Shown here: one piece after another, positions 1 through 8,284 of the stretch | How the letters are laid out: each line of letters starts with the position of its first letter | How positions within the stretch are numbered: position 1 is the stretch's first letter | Assembly: GCA_047967505.1 (NCBI GenBank) | Contig: CM106541.1 | DNA: 64,000 nt | Direction: 5' to 3' (one strand) | DNA from: Dipteris shenzhenensis | Taxonomy: Eukaryota; Polypodiophyta; Polypodiopsida; Gleicheniales | Position numbers and translations under genes: made by a program | Notes under the pieces: generated by a model | Seen by the model: only the letters and a program-made list of their open reading frames with translations | The model's database searches: none | What the model was told of the DNA's origin: nothing

Positions 1-1
1 T

Positions 2-385
2 AGACTTTCTCAATCTACCATAGGATTAGAGGTTGATATATACGATAAACGTGAACAACCTGAATATAGTGGTTTACACATTATAAAAATGCCTCACATT
101 GACTCAAACATTTCTGATTTGGCAAAATATGGAGTCATTTCTTCCCAATTCCATAGATTTTCCCACCTTTGTACAACTAAGGAGGCTTTTATCACTCAAT
201 GTAGTAATTTGATCACTTTACTATTACACAAGAGGTATAATCCAAGGAAAATAATGAAAAAAGTTCGCACATTCTTAGATATGAAGTCTTTTTTCTATGG
301 TGTTTCGGCCTTAGGCTTGTTTAGAATGATTGAACATAAGCTGAAAACAAAAAGCGGGGAGCTGAATAGCCCGTTTTTCTTTTAG
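2..385 (+). mobile_element. Reverse transcriptase C-terminal fragment, probably Penelope-like
   Basis: An open frame enters from the left edge and runs to a stop at 383-385. It contains MPHIDSNISDLAKYGVISSQ, then a block HRFSHLC, and ends in a basic segment with LLLHKRYNP and KKVRTFL. This order (His/Asn block, SQ-x-RF, an arginine/tyrosine turn about 35 residues later, then a basic amphipathic end) is what I associate with the C-terminal end of the RT domain in Penelope-like retroelements. The catalytic RT motifs would lie left of the window. A DIRS-like or other RT tail cannot be excluded. The last ~25 residues look like read-through. No GIY-YIG endonuclease is visible on the 3' side. Confidence 0.4.
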
Positions 386-498
386 TTTCTAAAGAGAGTT
401 TGTTTGAGTATACTTGTGCTTTCTAAGTTAGAAATTTATTTTTGCCTCTTTGCAGAAACGAGACATAAGTGTAAAGTGCCATTTAACTTTTTATGTTT

Positions 499-503
<5 letters not shown>

Positions 504-548
<45 letters not shown>
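504..548. repeat. (GA)n microsatellite
   Basis: About 22 uninterrupted GA dinucleotides. Similar GA/CT tracts recur at 16.6, 20.15, 41.17, 50.93 and 57.2 kb, several of them inside or at the edges of transposable elements. Confidence 0.97.
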
Positions 549-553
<5 letters not shown>

Positions 554-667
554 TGGAAGTTTTTGTTTCTTGACTTGCTTGTTTATTTTTGCTTAAGTCA
601 CCTGCTTCGTTTCTTCTTTATTTCTTGTTTTCATTCTCTATTGTTTATTTGACGTATTTTAGTAAGC

Positions 668-773
668 ACTGGGTTTGCCCAAGAGACTCCGCGGGTCTTT
701 AGAAACCCAGTATAGCTGCTTATGCTTGGGCACTGATGACGACATAAGTGTTGCTTTGCTTGCTTAGTATGTC
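668..773 (+). other. Structured segment with crossing inverted repeats
   Basis: The 9-mer at 668-676 is the exact reverse complement of 703-711. The 7-mer 677-683 is the exact reverse complement of 725-731. These pairings cross, so they could form a pseudoknot or two alternative folds. A smaller stem pairs 684-687 with 695-698. A third stem pairs 741-746 with 768-773 directly after a CTGATGA at 733-739. Function unknown. The rest of 549-667 and 774-939 is T-rich with nothing recognised. Confidence 0.5.
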
Positions 774-1191
774 TTCCTTTTGCTTTTCATAAAAGTTTTT
801 GTTTACCTCTTTTTTCTTCTCTTTCATTTTCTCTCTCTCGTTTTTTTTTTTTTTTTCCTTTGTAGATTTTTGATCTTTAGAACAACAAAATTTCTAAATT
901 TGTATGATTGGACTTATTCTAGTCTTACAAAGGTATATATATATACATGACATAATGTACTCAGCTTCTGTAGCCAGAGTCTCATGCACATGCAAGACCT
1001 TGCCACTGTGCCATCTTTGCAAGCAGTGACTACTGAAAGAAAGGAACCTGGGTCTGAAAAGAAAGAGTTCCCTAAGGCAGAGAAAAAATGACTTCTTCCT
1101 CAGAAGCCGAGGGGCACTACATGCCAAGAGCCTATAAGGGCAAGTACCAGTTTACCCCTAGGTAGATTGCTGTTTTTCGCAAAGAGGGGAG

Positions 1192-1760
1192 TGTTTCCGA
1201 TGTGGAAATGAGGGGCATGTGGCTGCCTGGTGCCCTTAGAGGCCTTTGTTCTCAAGGGAGTAGGAGAAACCACAAGGATCGCTGAGGCCAGTGGCGAGAA
1301 GTCTTGGATGTTTTGGGACAAGTTAGTGACCAGGAAGTGAGAGAGATATGCCTTATTTGGGGAAAGATCAGAGATCAGCATGCACTCACCTTGTTTGATC
1401 CATGGGCAATAGATAACTTTATATTAGAGGACTTAGCTCTCAGACTGGGTATCAAGATTGAAGACTTGGGTAGGGCCTTGGATGCCGATCAAATGTTTCA
1501 TGAGGATCCTGTGCTTGCTACTCCCTTGATTGGGAAACTTCATGTGCATGTACAGAGTTATGTGGATTAGGAAGACCTGTTCATTTCCTATCTCAAGCAT
1601 CATGATGTATTTCTGGGAATGCCTTGGTTTCATTGCCAGGCAATGAATTTCTCTCTCCGTGAAAGAGTTTTAGATTTTGTACATAGGGGTAAAAGGCAAC
1701 GGAATAGAGGGGAGACTATTCCCGTTGTATCTGATTTTTCTGCTAGTAAAGCAATGAAAT
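1192..1760 (+). pseudogene. Gypsy-1 gag zinc knuckle and retropepsin (broken)
   Basis: A CX2CX4HX4C knuckle, CFRCGNEGHVAAWC, is encoded at 1192-1233. The protease frame opens near 1304 with LFDPWAIDNFI at the active-site position, where the family normally has D-S/T-G-A, then GRALDADQMF and the LGMPWF block. A TAG at about 1567 breaks the frame (HVQSYVD, stop, EDLFIS). The Gypsy-G copy at 37180-37719 carries the same blocks with the frame open, so this copy is the more damaged of the two. It cannot make an active protease. Confidence 0.8.
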
Positions 1761-1984
1761 TGCAGTTTCAGCATACATGGTTTTCATAAAGAAAAAGATT
1801 TGGAAGTGCATCCTGAAATGAATGATGCTGATAAAGAAAATTCTCAGTTTTTTGTAAGTTTTAAAGTTTGCTCTTCAGATGCCTTACCAAGGGAGCTACC
1901 CCTTGAGAGACTAGAGGATCATTAGATAGAGCTTATGCCTAGCAGTGAACCCCCCAATAGACGCCTTACAAAGTTAGTGCCACT

Positions 1985-2700
1985 CAAAGACGAGATTATG
2001 GCTTAGGTTCAAGACTTGTTGGCCACAGGGTTAATTCTGCCCAGCTCCTTTTCTTTCTGCTCCCCTGTACTTTTAGTGAAGAAGGATGGTTCCTTCTGTA
2101 TGTGGCATGTGCACGGAGTACTGCACATTAAACAAAATGACCATCAACGCACAGATGATGTATTGGAGCAGCTCTGTGGAGCTTCAATTTTCAGCAAGAT
2201 AGATTTAAAAAGTGGCTTTGACCAAGTCTGCTTACAACCACATGATGTGCACAAGACAACATTCCGCACTACTTTTGGTCTATATGAGTATTTGGTAATG
2301 CCATTTGGGTTGACAAATGCCCCTTCTTCCTTTAACCGAATGATGGATCGAATCTTCCGTCCTTAAAGGCACTTCAGGAGTACCTTCTTGATGACATCAT
2401 AGTCTTTTCAAAGTCGGAAGAAGAGCACAGGGAACTGTCTTTCAAGAGCTGCATAATTATCAGCTCTATGCCAATAGCAAGAGGAGGGAATTCTTAGATC
2501 CATTCCCTGGGACATGTCATTTCCAACAATGGAATTCAGATGGATCCTGTTAAGATTCAAGCCATTCAGGAATGGCCCGACCTGAAAAGTGTTCATGGAG
2601 TACACTGCTTTTTGAGTCTTTGCTCATACTTGTGAAGGTTTATCAGGCATTTTACCGACATAGTTGCTCCACTTCATGACTGAACCAACAAAAATGCAGC
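1985..2700 (+). pseudogene. Gypsy-1 reverse transcriptase (broken)
   Basis: The longest open piece (2016-2366) has SPVLLVKKDGSF, a degraded second block in place of RMCVDYRALN, DLKSGFDQV, and YEYLVMPFGLTNAPSSFNRMM. These are RT motifs 1 to 4 of Ty3/Gypsy pol. The catalytic block follows at about 2387-2400 as LDDIIVFSKS but is out of frame with the preceding piece. Around 2130 the palm region is shortened compared with Gypsy-G. The decay pattern (CpG and TpG changes, small indels) indicates an old insertion. Confidence 0.82.
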
Positions 2701-2734
2701 CTTTAGATGGCATGAGCCACAAAGGATAACAAGC

Positions 2735-3120
2735 AAGCTGACTACAGAACCAATTTTGGTAGTCCGTGATTTGTACAAGCCTTTTGATGTGGATTGTGAT
2801 GCTTGCAGAGAACGTGTTGAGGCTGCACTTCATTAGAATGGCCATGTAGTGGCTTATGAAAGCCGGAGATGCAGAGAGGTACCTGGGAATCTATGAGAAA
2901 GAATTGCTAGCTATGATTCATGCCATTAATATAGGAAAGCACTATCTCTTGGGTGCAGATTTTACTGTAAAGATTGACCACCAAAGTCTGAGATACTTCT
3001 TGACATAAACCAAGCTCTCAGAGAAGCACATAAATGGGAAAATATGCTGTCAATGTATCATTTTCAGATTGTCCACAGCGGGAGCCCAGAATAGAGTGGT
3101 AGATGCCTCGTCTTGAAGAG
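2735..3120 (+). pseudogene. Gypsy-1 RNase H (broken)
   Basis: Scattered blocks match the intact copy in Gypsy-G: KPFDVDCDAC (first catalytic Asp region), GHVVAYESR, KELLAMIHAI, LLGADFTVKIDHQSLRYFLT, and a degraded DALSRR end at about 3100-3120. There are several stops and at least two frameshifts between them. Confidence 0.75.
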
Positions 3121-3134
3121 CCCAGGTCAATAAT

Positions 3135-3599
3135 GTGACCATTGCCTACAATAGGGATCTCGAAGAGATGAGGGAGCAATATGTCAGTGACCCAGACTTT
3201 GGAGAGACAATGCAACAAATGCAGGACGGGCAGTCGACAAGTCTGTTTTCCATGAAAGATGGCTATTTAATGAAGGGTGATTGTCTATGGATCACCCAAG
3301 ATATGAGGCAAAAGATTTTGCAGGAATGCCATGCATCTCCGTATGCTAGGCAGAGAGGAATTGCAGCTACTACCCAAGCTTTAGAGAGGCATTTTTATTT
3401 GCAAGCTATGCGTAACGATATACAGTAGTTGTTACAGAATGTCTCACTTGTCAAAAAGTCAAGTATGATAGATGGAAGGCACCTGGCCTACTGATGCCTC
3501 TTCTTGTGCTTCAGGCACCAGGGGAAAGCATAGCAATGGACTTCCATTGTTTATTTGCCACGATCAAATATTGGAAATGATGGGATATGGACCATCATT
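3135..3599 (+). pseudogene. Gypsy-1 integrase, N-terminal part
   Basis: The frame 3135-3428 encodes the pre-integrase linker (SDPDFGETMQQMQDGQSTS) and a degraded H2C2 zinc-binding region (ECHASPYARQRGIAATT; the HPG-type histidine is now RQR). After a stop, shifted blocks correspond to LTCQKVKYDR and the first catalytic region. It stops abruptly at 3599 within the motif GIWTII, exactly where foreign sequence begins. The continuation DRFSKQA resumes at 9399. Confidence 0.8.
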
Positions 3600-3661
3600 C
3601 CGGGTGCTACTGGTGAAAGTGACGAATCAAGTTGGTGGGGTTTATGGGGATGCAAACCACC

Positions 3662-3666
3662 CAATT
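3662..3666. repeat. Target-site duplication CAATT of Gypsy-A (partner 8285-8289)
   Basis: Identical 5-mers abut the TG and CA ends of the two LTRs. Confidence 0.93.
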
Positions 3667-4197
3667 TGTCATGTGCACGGATTGGTATCTGACGTGTACT
3701 GGGTACACAAGACTAGCTCAGGTAGCCTGGGGAGGCTTAGAGCTAGGCAGGCTTGATTCTCGGGTTGAGTGGCAAGGGTACGAACTAGTTAGAGGTATTC
3801 ACTATTTTTGGCGCTTGGGGCCCGAGTCTATAAAAGGGGCCCAGGGGTTCAGTTCTCAGGAGAGCCGATGGGAGCAAGTTTCGTTCCCAGGTGCTAGGTC
3901 TGATCTTGGATTGAGTCGCGGACGCGCGCCTGCATCATAGCGTAGCCCAAGGCCCAGTAGCAGATCCGAGGCTTCACAGCGCCACCTGGTGGTATGGGAC
4001 ACCAAGCTGATTAGGATCTGGTTGGGAGTTCGTGCCAGTAGCTCAGCTCATGGCTCGGAGGGGACATCTCCTGATTCGGGATCACATCCCGTAGATGTCA
4101 TGGTTGGGTGGTGAGTAGCCTGCTCAGTTTTCTCACGTTGTGTGTGTTCTTGCGTTTGCTTGCAGATCAGAGGTTTCAGGATTGCTGGGACGTGTCA
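3667..4197 (+). repeat. Gypsy-A 5' LTR
   Basis: 531 bp, beginning TGTCATGTGC and ending GACGTGTCA. A TATA box (CTATAAAAG, 3828-3836) sits centrally, giving U3 to its left and R-U5 to its right. It pairs with the 3' LTR at 7762-8284. Short reading frames here are not genes. Confidence 0.95.
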
Positions 4198-4199
4198 GT

Positions 4200-4212
4200 T
4201 GGTATCAGAGCC
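4200..4212 (+). promoter_or_regulatory. Primer binding site (initiator tRNA-Met), Gypsy-A
   Basis: TGGTATCAGAGCC, complementary to the 3' end of plant tRNA-iMet, lies two bases after the 5' LTR. Confidence 0.93.
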
Positions 4213-5143
4213 AACTCCTGAGGTAGGAACTTCTGTTCCAAGAATTCTGGACGATTTGTTCCTCCAGGTATGCCCTAATTTCGAAATTTGTGCTGCAAGT
4301 TCTCGTTTGGTTCATTAGTTATGGGAAGTGGTCAGACTTTAGGGAAAAGGTAGGAAGAAGAGAGTGAGGATGAATTCGAGATTGCTGAAGGTTTAGGTAA
4401 GAGAGGGTGTGAGGTGTAGCTAGGAGAGAGTGGAGAGGATTGGAGGAGAGGCGTGAGAGGGGCTGTTGGGTAGACAGGAACCCTAGGGGATCCCGTGTTT
4501 TGGTCAGGGCTGCGCAAAGGATAGGTGACGCAAGTAGGTGAGGCTGAGGGTGCGCCTAGGGCTGGAGCGTGATTCGGCCAGGCAGGGGGGGTGCGCCGTA
4601 GGCTGGAGCAGGGTGCGGCCAGGTTGCTCGGGGAGGCTGATGTGCGAAAAAAGCACCACCCTCCAAGTTGGGAGGGTGGGGCGAGAAAAGCATCGACCCT
4701 CCAAGGTTAGGAGGGTGTGCATGCTAAAAAAAGCATCAACCCTCCAAGTTTGGGAGGGTGGGCTTTTCTAGAAAGCATAGCTTCCTAGATTAGCTGCACC
4801 GTCTCCTTTATAGCCTGGCGAGATCCCAAGCTCAGCCACAGCCTATGCTAGAGTGCGCCAGAAGACCTCTTCACACCTCTACCAGAATTTCGTCACCTAG
4901 GTACGGCTACTGCTGCAGCAGATTTCCGTACAGTACAGCCTGCAGGGGAACCAGCAGGGGGAGTCTCCGGGTTCACCTACTCGAGCTGATCGACAGCTTA
5001 GTACCCCTTCTTCTCGGCCAGCTTCTCTTCTTTTGTCACCTCCTCTTGGAACGGTTTTTTTTCTCTACTCCACTCTCCTTCCAGCTTCGATTCCACCAGT
5101 CACTTCTCTCAGTTCGCTACTCTTCTCAGATCAGATTTCAGAC
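4213..5143 (+). other. Long untranslated leader of Gypsy-A with three tandem stem-loops
   Basis: 931 bp separate the primer site from the gag start, with no convincing reading frame. Three similar hairpins follow one another. The first has a perfect 9-bp stem (4656-4664 with 4671-4679); the second pairs 4696-4702 with 4710-4716; the third pairs 4739-4745 with 4753-4759. Each has a 6-7 nt loop starting AAG and a 5' AAAAGCA-type lead. The position between primer site and gag is where LTR elements carry packaging or dimerisation signals; that role is inferred. Confidence 0.7.
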
Positions 5144-5935
5144 ATGGCTGATTCTGTAAATCCTGAGTTTGTCATGGGTGACCAGGATTTGGACTACCCT
5201 GCGGAGGAAGACCAGGGTTTCTACGACGTTCGGATTACGAAGAAAGCCTTCAGTGAATTCACCACTGCTCTTCATGGAAAGTTTGAGCAAGTTAATGCGA
5301 ATCAAACGGGGTTGACGCAGCAACTCCATGGGATTCAGACTATCCTCACACTTCTGACTAGCATTGTTCAGGCGCTCACGCATGTGGATGCCATGGCTTC
5401 AGTGTTAGGTCCGAACATCACTCCAGATCCTTTTCCCGGAGATCAGAAGTCTCGTACCAAGGAGGTTGTTGACACTTGGTTGCACAAGTGGCAAGTACAC
5501 TTCCAGTTTCACCCGTACCCAGATGACAAGAAAATACAGCTTGCAGCCGGGTTGATGTCAGGAAAGGCTTTATTATGGTGGAAGGAACTCCAATCCAAGC
5601 CTACAACATGGATAGATTTCGAAGGGGTCTTCAGGAAGGAGTTTCTGAAGGAGGACGACTATGATATCGTAGGCAAGCTCAAAGCCCTCGATATGTCCAA
5701 GCTGGACTTGACTTTTGAGGTTTATCGTCAAAGGTTTCGGGATCTGCAGACCAGAGCTACAAAGATGGATCTAGTGACCTTGTTAGGTTTCTTTGTGGAT
5801 GGTTTGCCAGACTCGTACAAGTTGCAGATCAAGAACAACAAGTGTACCACGTTGCAAGAGGCCATGAATTACGCGCGTATTTATGATGATACCATGGCCA
5901 GTGCAAAGGGCTATTCCAAGAGGGCAGACCTGTAG
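5144..5935 (+). CDS. gag: Gypsy-A Gag (capsid part)
   Basis: 263 codons from ATG 5144 (MADSVNPEFVMGD) to TAG 5933-5935. An acidic N-terminus and a coiled-coil-like stretch (about residues 35-75) precede a retrotransposon-Gag domain. That domain has TWLHKWQVHFQF, AAGLMSGKALLWWKEL, WIDFEGVFRKEF, TFEVYRQRFRDL and FVDGLPDSYKLQI, the usual capsid blocks of plant chromoviruses. Gag normally continues into a CCHC knuckle and a fused pol. Here it ends at ...YSKRADL because RNase H coding sequence is fused in another frame. It could still assemble as a truncated capsid lacking the RNA-binding knuckle. Confidence 0.9.
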   Translation: MADSVNPEFVMGDQDLDYPAEEDQGFYDVRITKKAFSEFTTALHGKFEQVNANQTGLTQQLHGIQTILTLLTSIVQALTHVDAMASVLGPNITPDPFPGDQKSRTKEVVDTWLHKWQVHFQFHPYPDDKKIQLAAGLMSGKALLWWKELQSKPTTWIDFEGVFRKEFLKEDDYDIVGKLKALDMSKLDLTFEVYRQRFRDLQTRATKMDLVTLLGFFVDGLPDSYKLQIKNNKCTTLQEAMNYARIYDDTMASAKGYSKRADL

Positions 5936-6324
5936 CTTTCGAGAGTAAGAAGCTAGACGACACCCAATATCGTTGGCCCACACTAGAAAAGGAACTCTAT
6001 GCTGTAGTGTATGCCCTTAAGGTTTGGAGACACTACTTGTATGGTTCGAAGTTTCTTGTATTGACTGATCATCAGTCAATTAAGTATGTGTGTGATGGGT
6101 CTAAATTGAGGGGACGGAAAGCTAGATGGGCAGAATTAATGCAAGATTTTGATTTTGAAATACGTTATCGAAAAGGTTTGTTGAATAGTGTGGCGGATGC
6201 CTTAAGTCGAGTCAAGTTTGTAAATGCTATGTCATTTACGGAAATATCCTCAGACCTATTTCAATCCTTGAGAGGACTTTACGCAACTGATAGTCATTTC
6301 AGTTCTTATTGGCAGAGAGCCTAG
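5926..6324 (+). pseudogene. Gypsy-A RNase H, fused to gag by internal deletion
   Basis: The frame begins at 5926 as RPVAFESKKLDD, overlapping the end of gag in a different frame. It runs through EKELYAVVYALKVWRHYL, VLTDHQSIKYV and VADALSR, typical of the Ty3/Gypsy RNase H second half. Everything upstream (protease, RT palm, connection) is missing, so a deletion joined gag to RNase H. A single in-frame TAG at 6322-6324 separates it from the integrase frame. Confidence 0.88.
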
Positions 6325-7359
6325 GATGGGAGCTCCATGGTTGACCAGGACTTAGGGATTGTGCCATCTACGATACAGGCGGCGGGAGGTCAGTGGATGA
6401 TTAGGAACGGCTTGCTGTTCCGGAATGGAAAGATTTGTGTGCCAAATGTTCTGGAACTTAGATCCAAGATTCTCTGGGAGTGTCATGATGCTCCTAGTGC
6501 TGGACATCCGGGTATACATCGGACTCTGTCTCTTGTGAAGCATACCTTTTATTGGCCTAAGATGCGTGCATTTATTGAGAACTATGTAGTAGGTTGCCGG
6601 GTTTGTCAGGTTACTAAGGCAGAACGCCTTAGAAGCGCGGGTTTATTACAGCCATTACAGATTCCAGGTAATAAATGGGAAAGTATTTCCATGGATTTTA
6701 TTACTGGTTTGCCTCGAACGTGCAAGGGTCATGACTCCATTTGGGTCATAGTTGACCGTCTGACAAAAATGGCTAGATTCTTACCTACTAGAACAACTAT
6801 TTCAGTTGTTCAGCTGGCTCACGAGTTTGTGGACCACTTATTTAAGCTGTATGGTTTGCCATCTGACATAGTTAGTGACAGGGACCCAAAGTTTACAAGT
6901 AACTTTTGGACACTTGTTTTTGAGAAGTTAGAAACTACTCTAAGTATGAGTTCCTCATATCATGCACAATCCGATGGCAGTACAGAGAAGGTTAACCAAT
7001 TAGTTGAAGATATGCTTCGGGCATATGTATCTAAGAGACAGTCTTCATGGGAAGATTATCTACCTATGATAGAATTTGCTTATAACAGTGCAAAGCATTC
7101 GAGTACTGGTTACAGTCCTTTTATGCTTATGTACGGGTTTCAACCTAAGTCACCAGTTATGGTTGGGTTAAAAGGGATTCAAAATGATGCTGCAAAGAAC
7201 TTCTTGCAAGACATGCAGGAAACGTTGCAGTTTGCCAAGGGGTCTATTAGAAGTGCCCAAGATCGGGACAGATTTATGCTAATAGACATCGTTCACCTAG
7301 AGAGTTCTCTGAAGGAACGATGGTATATTTGCGAATTCTTAAGGAATCCAAGAGCCTAA
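6325..7359 (+). CDS. Gypsy-A integrase
   Basis: Open from the RNase H stop to 7359. The H2C2 finger is visible as GHPGIHRTLSLVKH followed by GCRVCQ. The DD(35)E core has its first Asp in SMDFITGLP, the second in SDRDPKFT, and the Glu in DGSTEKVNQ. The family usually has DGQTERVNQ, so this stretch is lightly changed. YNSAKHSSTGYSPFMLMYG is the usual C-terminal core motif. Integrase inserts cDNA into the nuclear genome. The frame ends early (IVHLESSLKERWYICEF), and the expected GDMVYLRIL-type block continues in another frame, indicating a frameshift near 7300-7360. The catalytic core is intact but there is no RT in cis. Confidence 0.88.
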   Translation, partial: DGSSMVDQDLGIVPSTIQAAGGQWMIRNGLLFRNGKICVPNVLELRSKILWECHDAPSAGHPGIHRTLSLVKHTFYWPKMRAFIENYVVGCRVCQVTKAERLRSAGLLQPLQIPGNKWESISMDFITGLPRTCKGHDSIWVIVDRLTKMARFLPTRTTISVVQLAHEFVDHLFKLYGLPSDIVSDRDPKFTSNFWTLVFEKLETTLSMSSSYHAQSDGSTEKVNQLVEDMLRAYVSKRQSSWEDYLPMIEFAYNSAKHSSTGYSPFMLMYGFQPKSPVMVGLKGIQNDAAKNFLQDMQETLQFAKGSIRSAQDRDRFMLIDIVHLESSLKERWYICEFLRNPRA

Positions 7360-7448
7360 GTACTGGTTTGGTTCCAAAATTATCCCCCAGATAATGTGGT
7401 CCGTTCAAGATCATTAAAAGAATTGGACCAGTTGCATATCGACTAGAA

Positions 7449-7748
7449 TTGCCTCCTGATGTTAAAGTACATCCAGTCTTTCATGTCAGTAGACTGAAAG
7501 AAGTCTTGGGTGCGGATGATCAACTTGTTTCTCCTCAAGAGATAATAGAAGTTACAGATTTGACTTTTATTCCACACGAACCTGAGTGTATTCTTGAATT
7601 TCGTGACAGACAGATTTGTAATCGATCTATCACGGAATACAAGATCAAGTGGAAGGATCGTGTTGAGGAGGATGCAACATGGGAGACATTACAAAACCTC
7701 CAAAGAACATTTTCGGGTTTTTTAGCGAACTCAAGAGTGAGTTCTTAG
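7449..7748 (+). CDS. Gypsy-A integrase C-terminus with chromodomain
   Basis: The frame begins in the conserved [17 protein letters not shown] block that precedes the chromodomain, which follows as [23 protein letters not shown] and [10 protein letters not shown]. The tryptophan-lysine-tryptophan order and length (about 50 residues) match chromoviruses, where this module directs insertion by binding modified histone tails. It is one frame away from the integrase core because of a small indel near 7350. It stops at TAG 7746-7748, just before the polypurine tract. Confidence 0.88.
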   Translation: MPPDVKVHPVFHVSRLKEVLGADDQLVSPQEIIEVTDLTFIPHEPECILEFRDRQICNRSITEYKIKWKDRVEEDATWETLQNLQRTFSGFLANSRVSS

Positions 7749-7749
7749 C

Positions 7750-7761
7750 GGAGGGGTAGTA
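7750..7761 (+). promoter_or_regulatory. Polypurine tract, Gypsy-A
   Basis: A G-rich purine run (GGAGGGG followed by TAGTA) directly abuts the 3' LTR. It is the expected plus-strand primer. Confidence 0.7.
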
Positions 7762-8284
7762 TGTCATGTGCACGGATTGGTATCTGACGTGTACTGGGTA
7801 CACAAGACTAGCTCAGGTAGCCTGGGGAGGCTTAGAGCTAGGCAGGCTTGATTCTCAGGTTGAGTGGCAAGGGTACGAACCAATTAGAGGTATTCGCTAT
7901 ATTTGGTGCTTGGGGCCCGAGTCTATAAAAGGGGCCTAGGGGTTCAGTTCTCAGGAGAGCCGATGGGAGCAAGTTTCGTTCCCAGGTGCTAGATCTGATC
8001 CTGGATTGAGTCGCGGATGCGCGCCTGCATCATAGCGTAGCCCAAGGCAAATCCGAGGCTTCACAGCGCCACCCGGTGGTATGGGACACTAGGCTGGTTA
8101 GGATCTGGTTGGGAGTTCGTGCTAGTAGCTCAGCTCGTGGCTCGGAGGGGACATCTCCTGATTCGGGATCACATCCCGTAGATGTCATGGTTGGGTGGTG
8201 AGTAGCCTGCTCAGTTTTCTCATGTTGTGTGTGTTCTTGCATTTGCTTGCAGATCAGAGGTTTCAGGAGTGCTGGGACGTGTCA
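7762..8284 (+). repeat. Gypsy-A 3' LTR
   Basis: 523 bp, TGTCATGTGC to GTGTCA, with a TATA box CTATAAAAG near 7923. Differences from the 5' LTR are mostly C/T and G/A, plus an 8-base gap around 8049. Confidence 0.95.

Larger units (their letters stand above)
3667..8284 (+). mobile_element. Gypsy-A: full-length chromodomain Ty3/Gypsy retrotransposon lacking protease and RT
   Basis: Two LTRs (3667-4197 and 7762-8284, both TG to CA) flank a tRNA-iMet primer site, a long leader, gag, RNase H, integrase and a chromodomain. It is bordered by a perfect 5-bp target duplication CAATT (3662-3666 and 8285-8289). LTRs differ by roughly 15-20 substitutions, mostly transitions, plus one small indel, so the insertion is fairly recent. 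The internal region lacks the zinc knuckle, protease and RT: gag is joined directly to RNase H near 5926. The element is therefore non-autonomous. It inserted into the foreign segment inside Gypsy-1. Confidence 0.95.

Noticed and set aside
733-773. CTGATGA plus adjacent stem as a hammerhead ribozyme
   Set aside because: The stem 741-746/768-773 is followed by TTCC and not the required GAAA, and no cleavage-site stem fits.
3632-4771. Short plus-strand frames in the Gypsy-A LTR and leader
   Set aside because: They overlap TATA box, primer site and hairpins, and recur broken in the 3' LTR.
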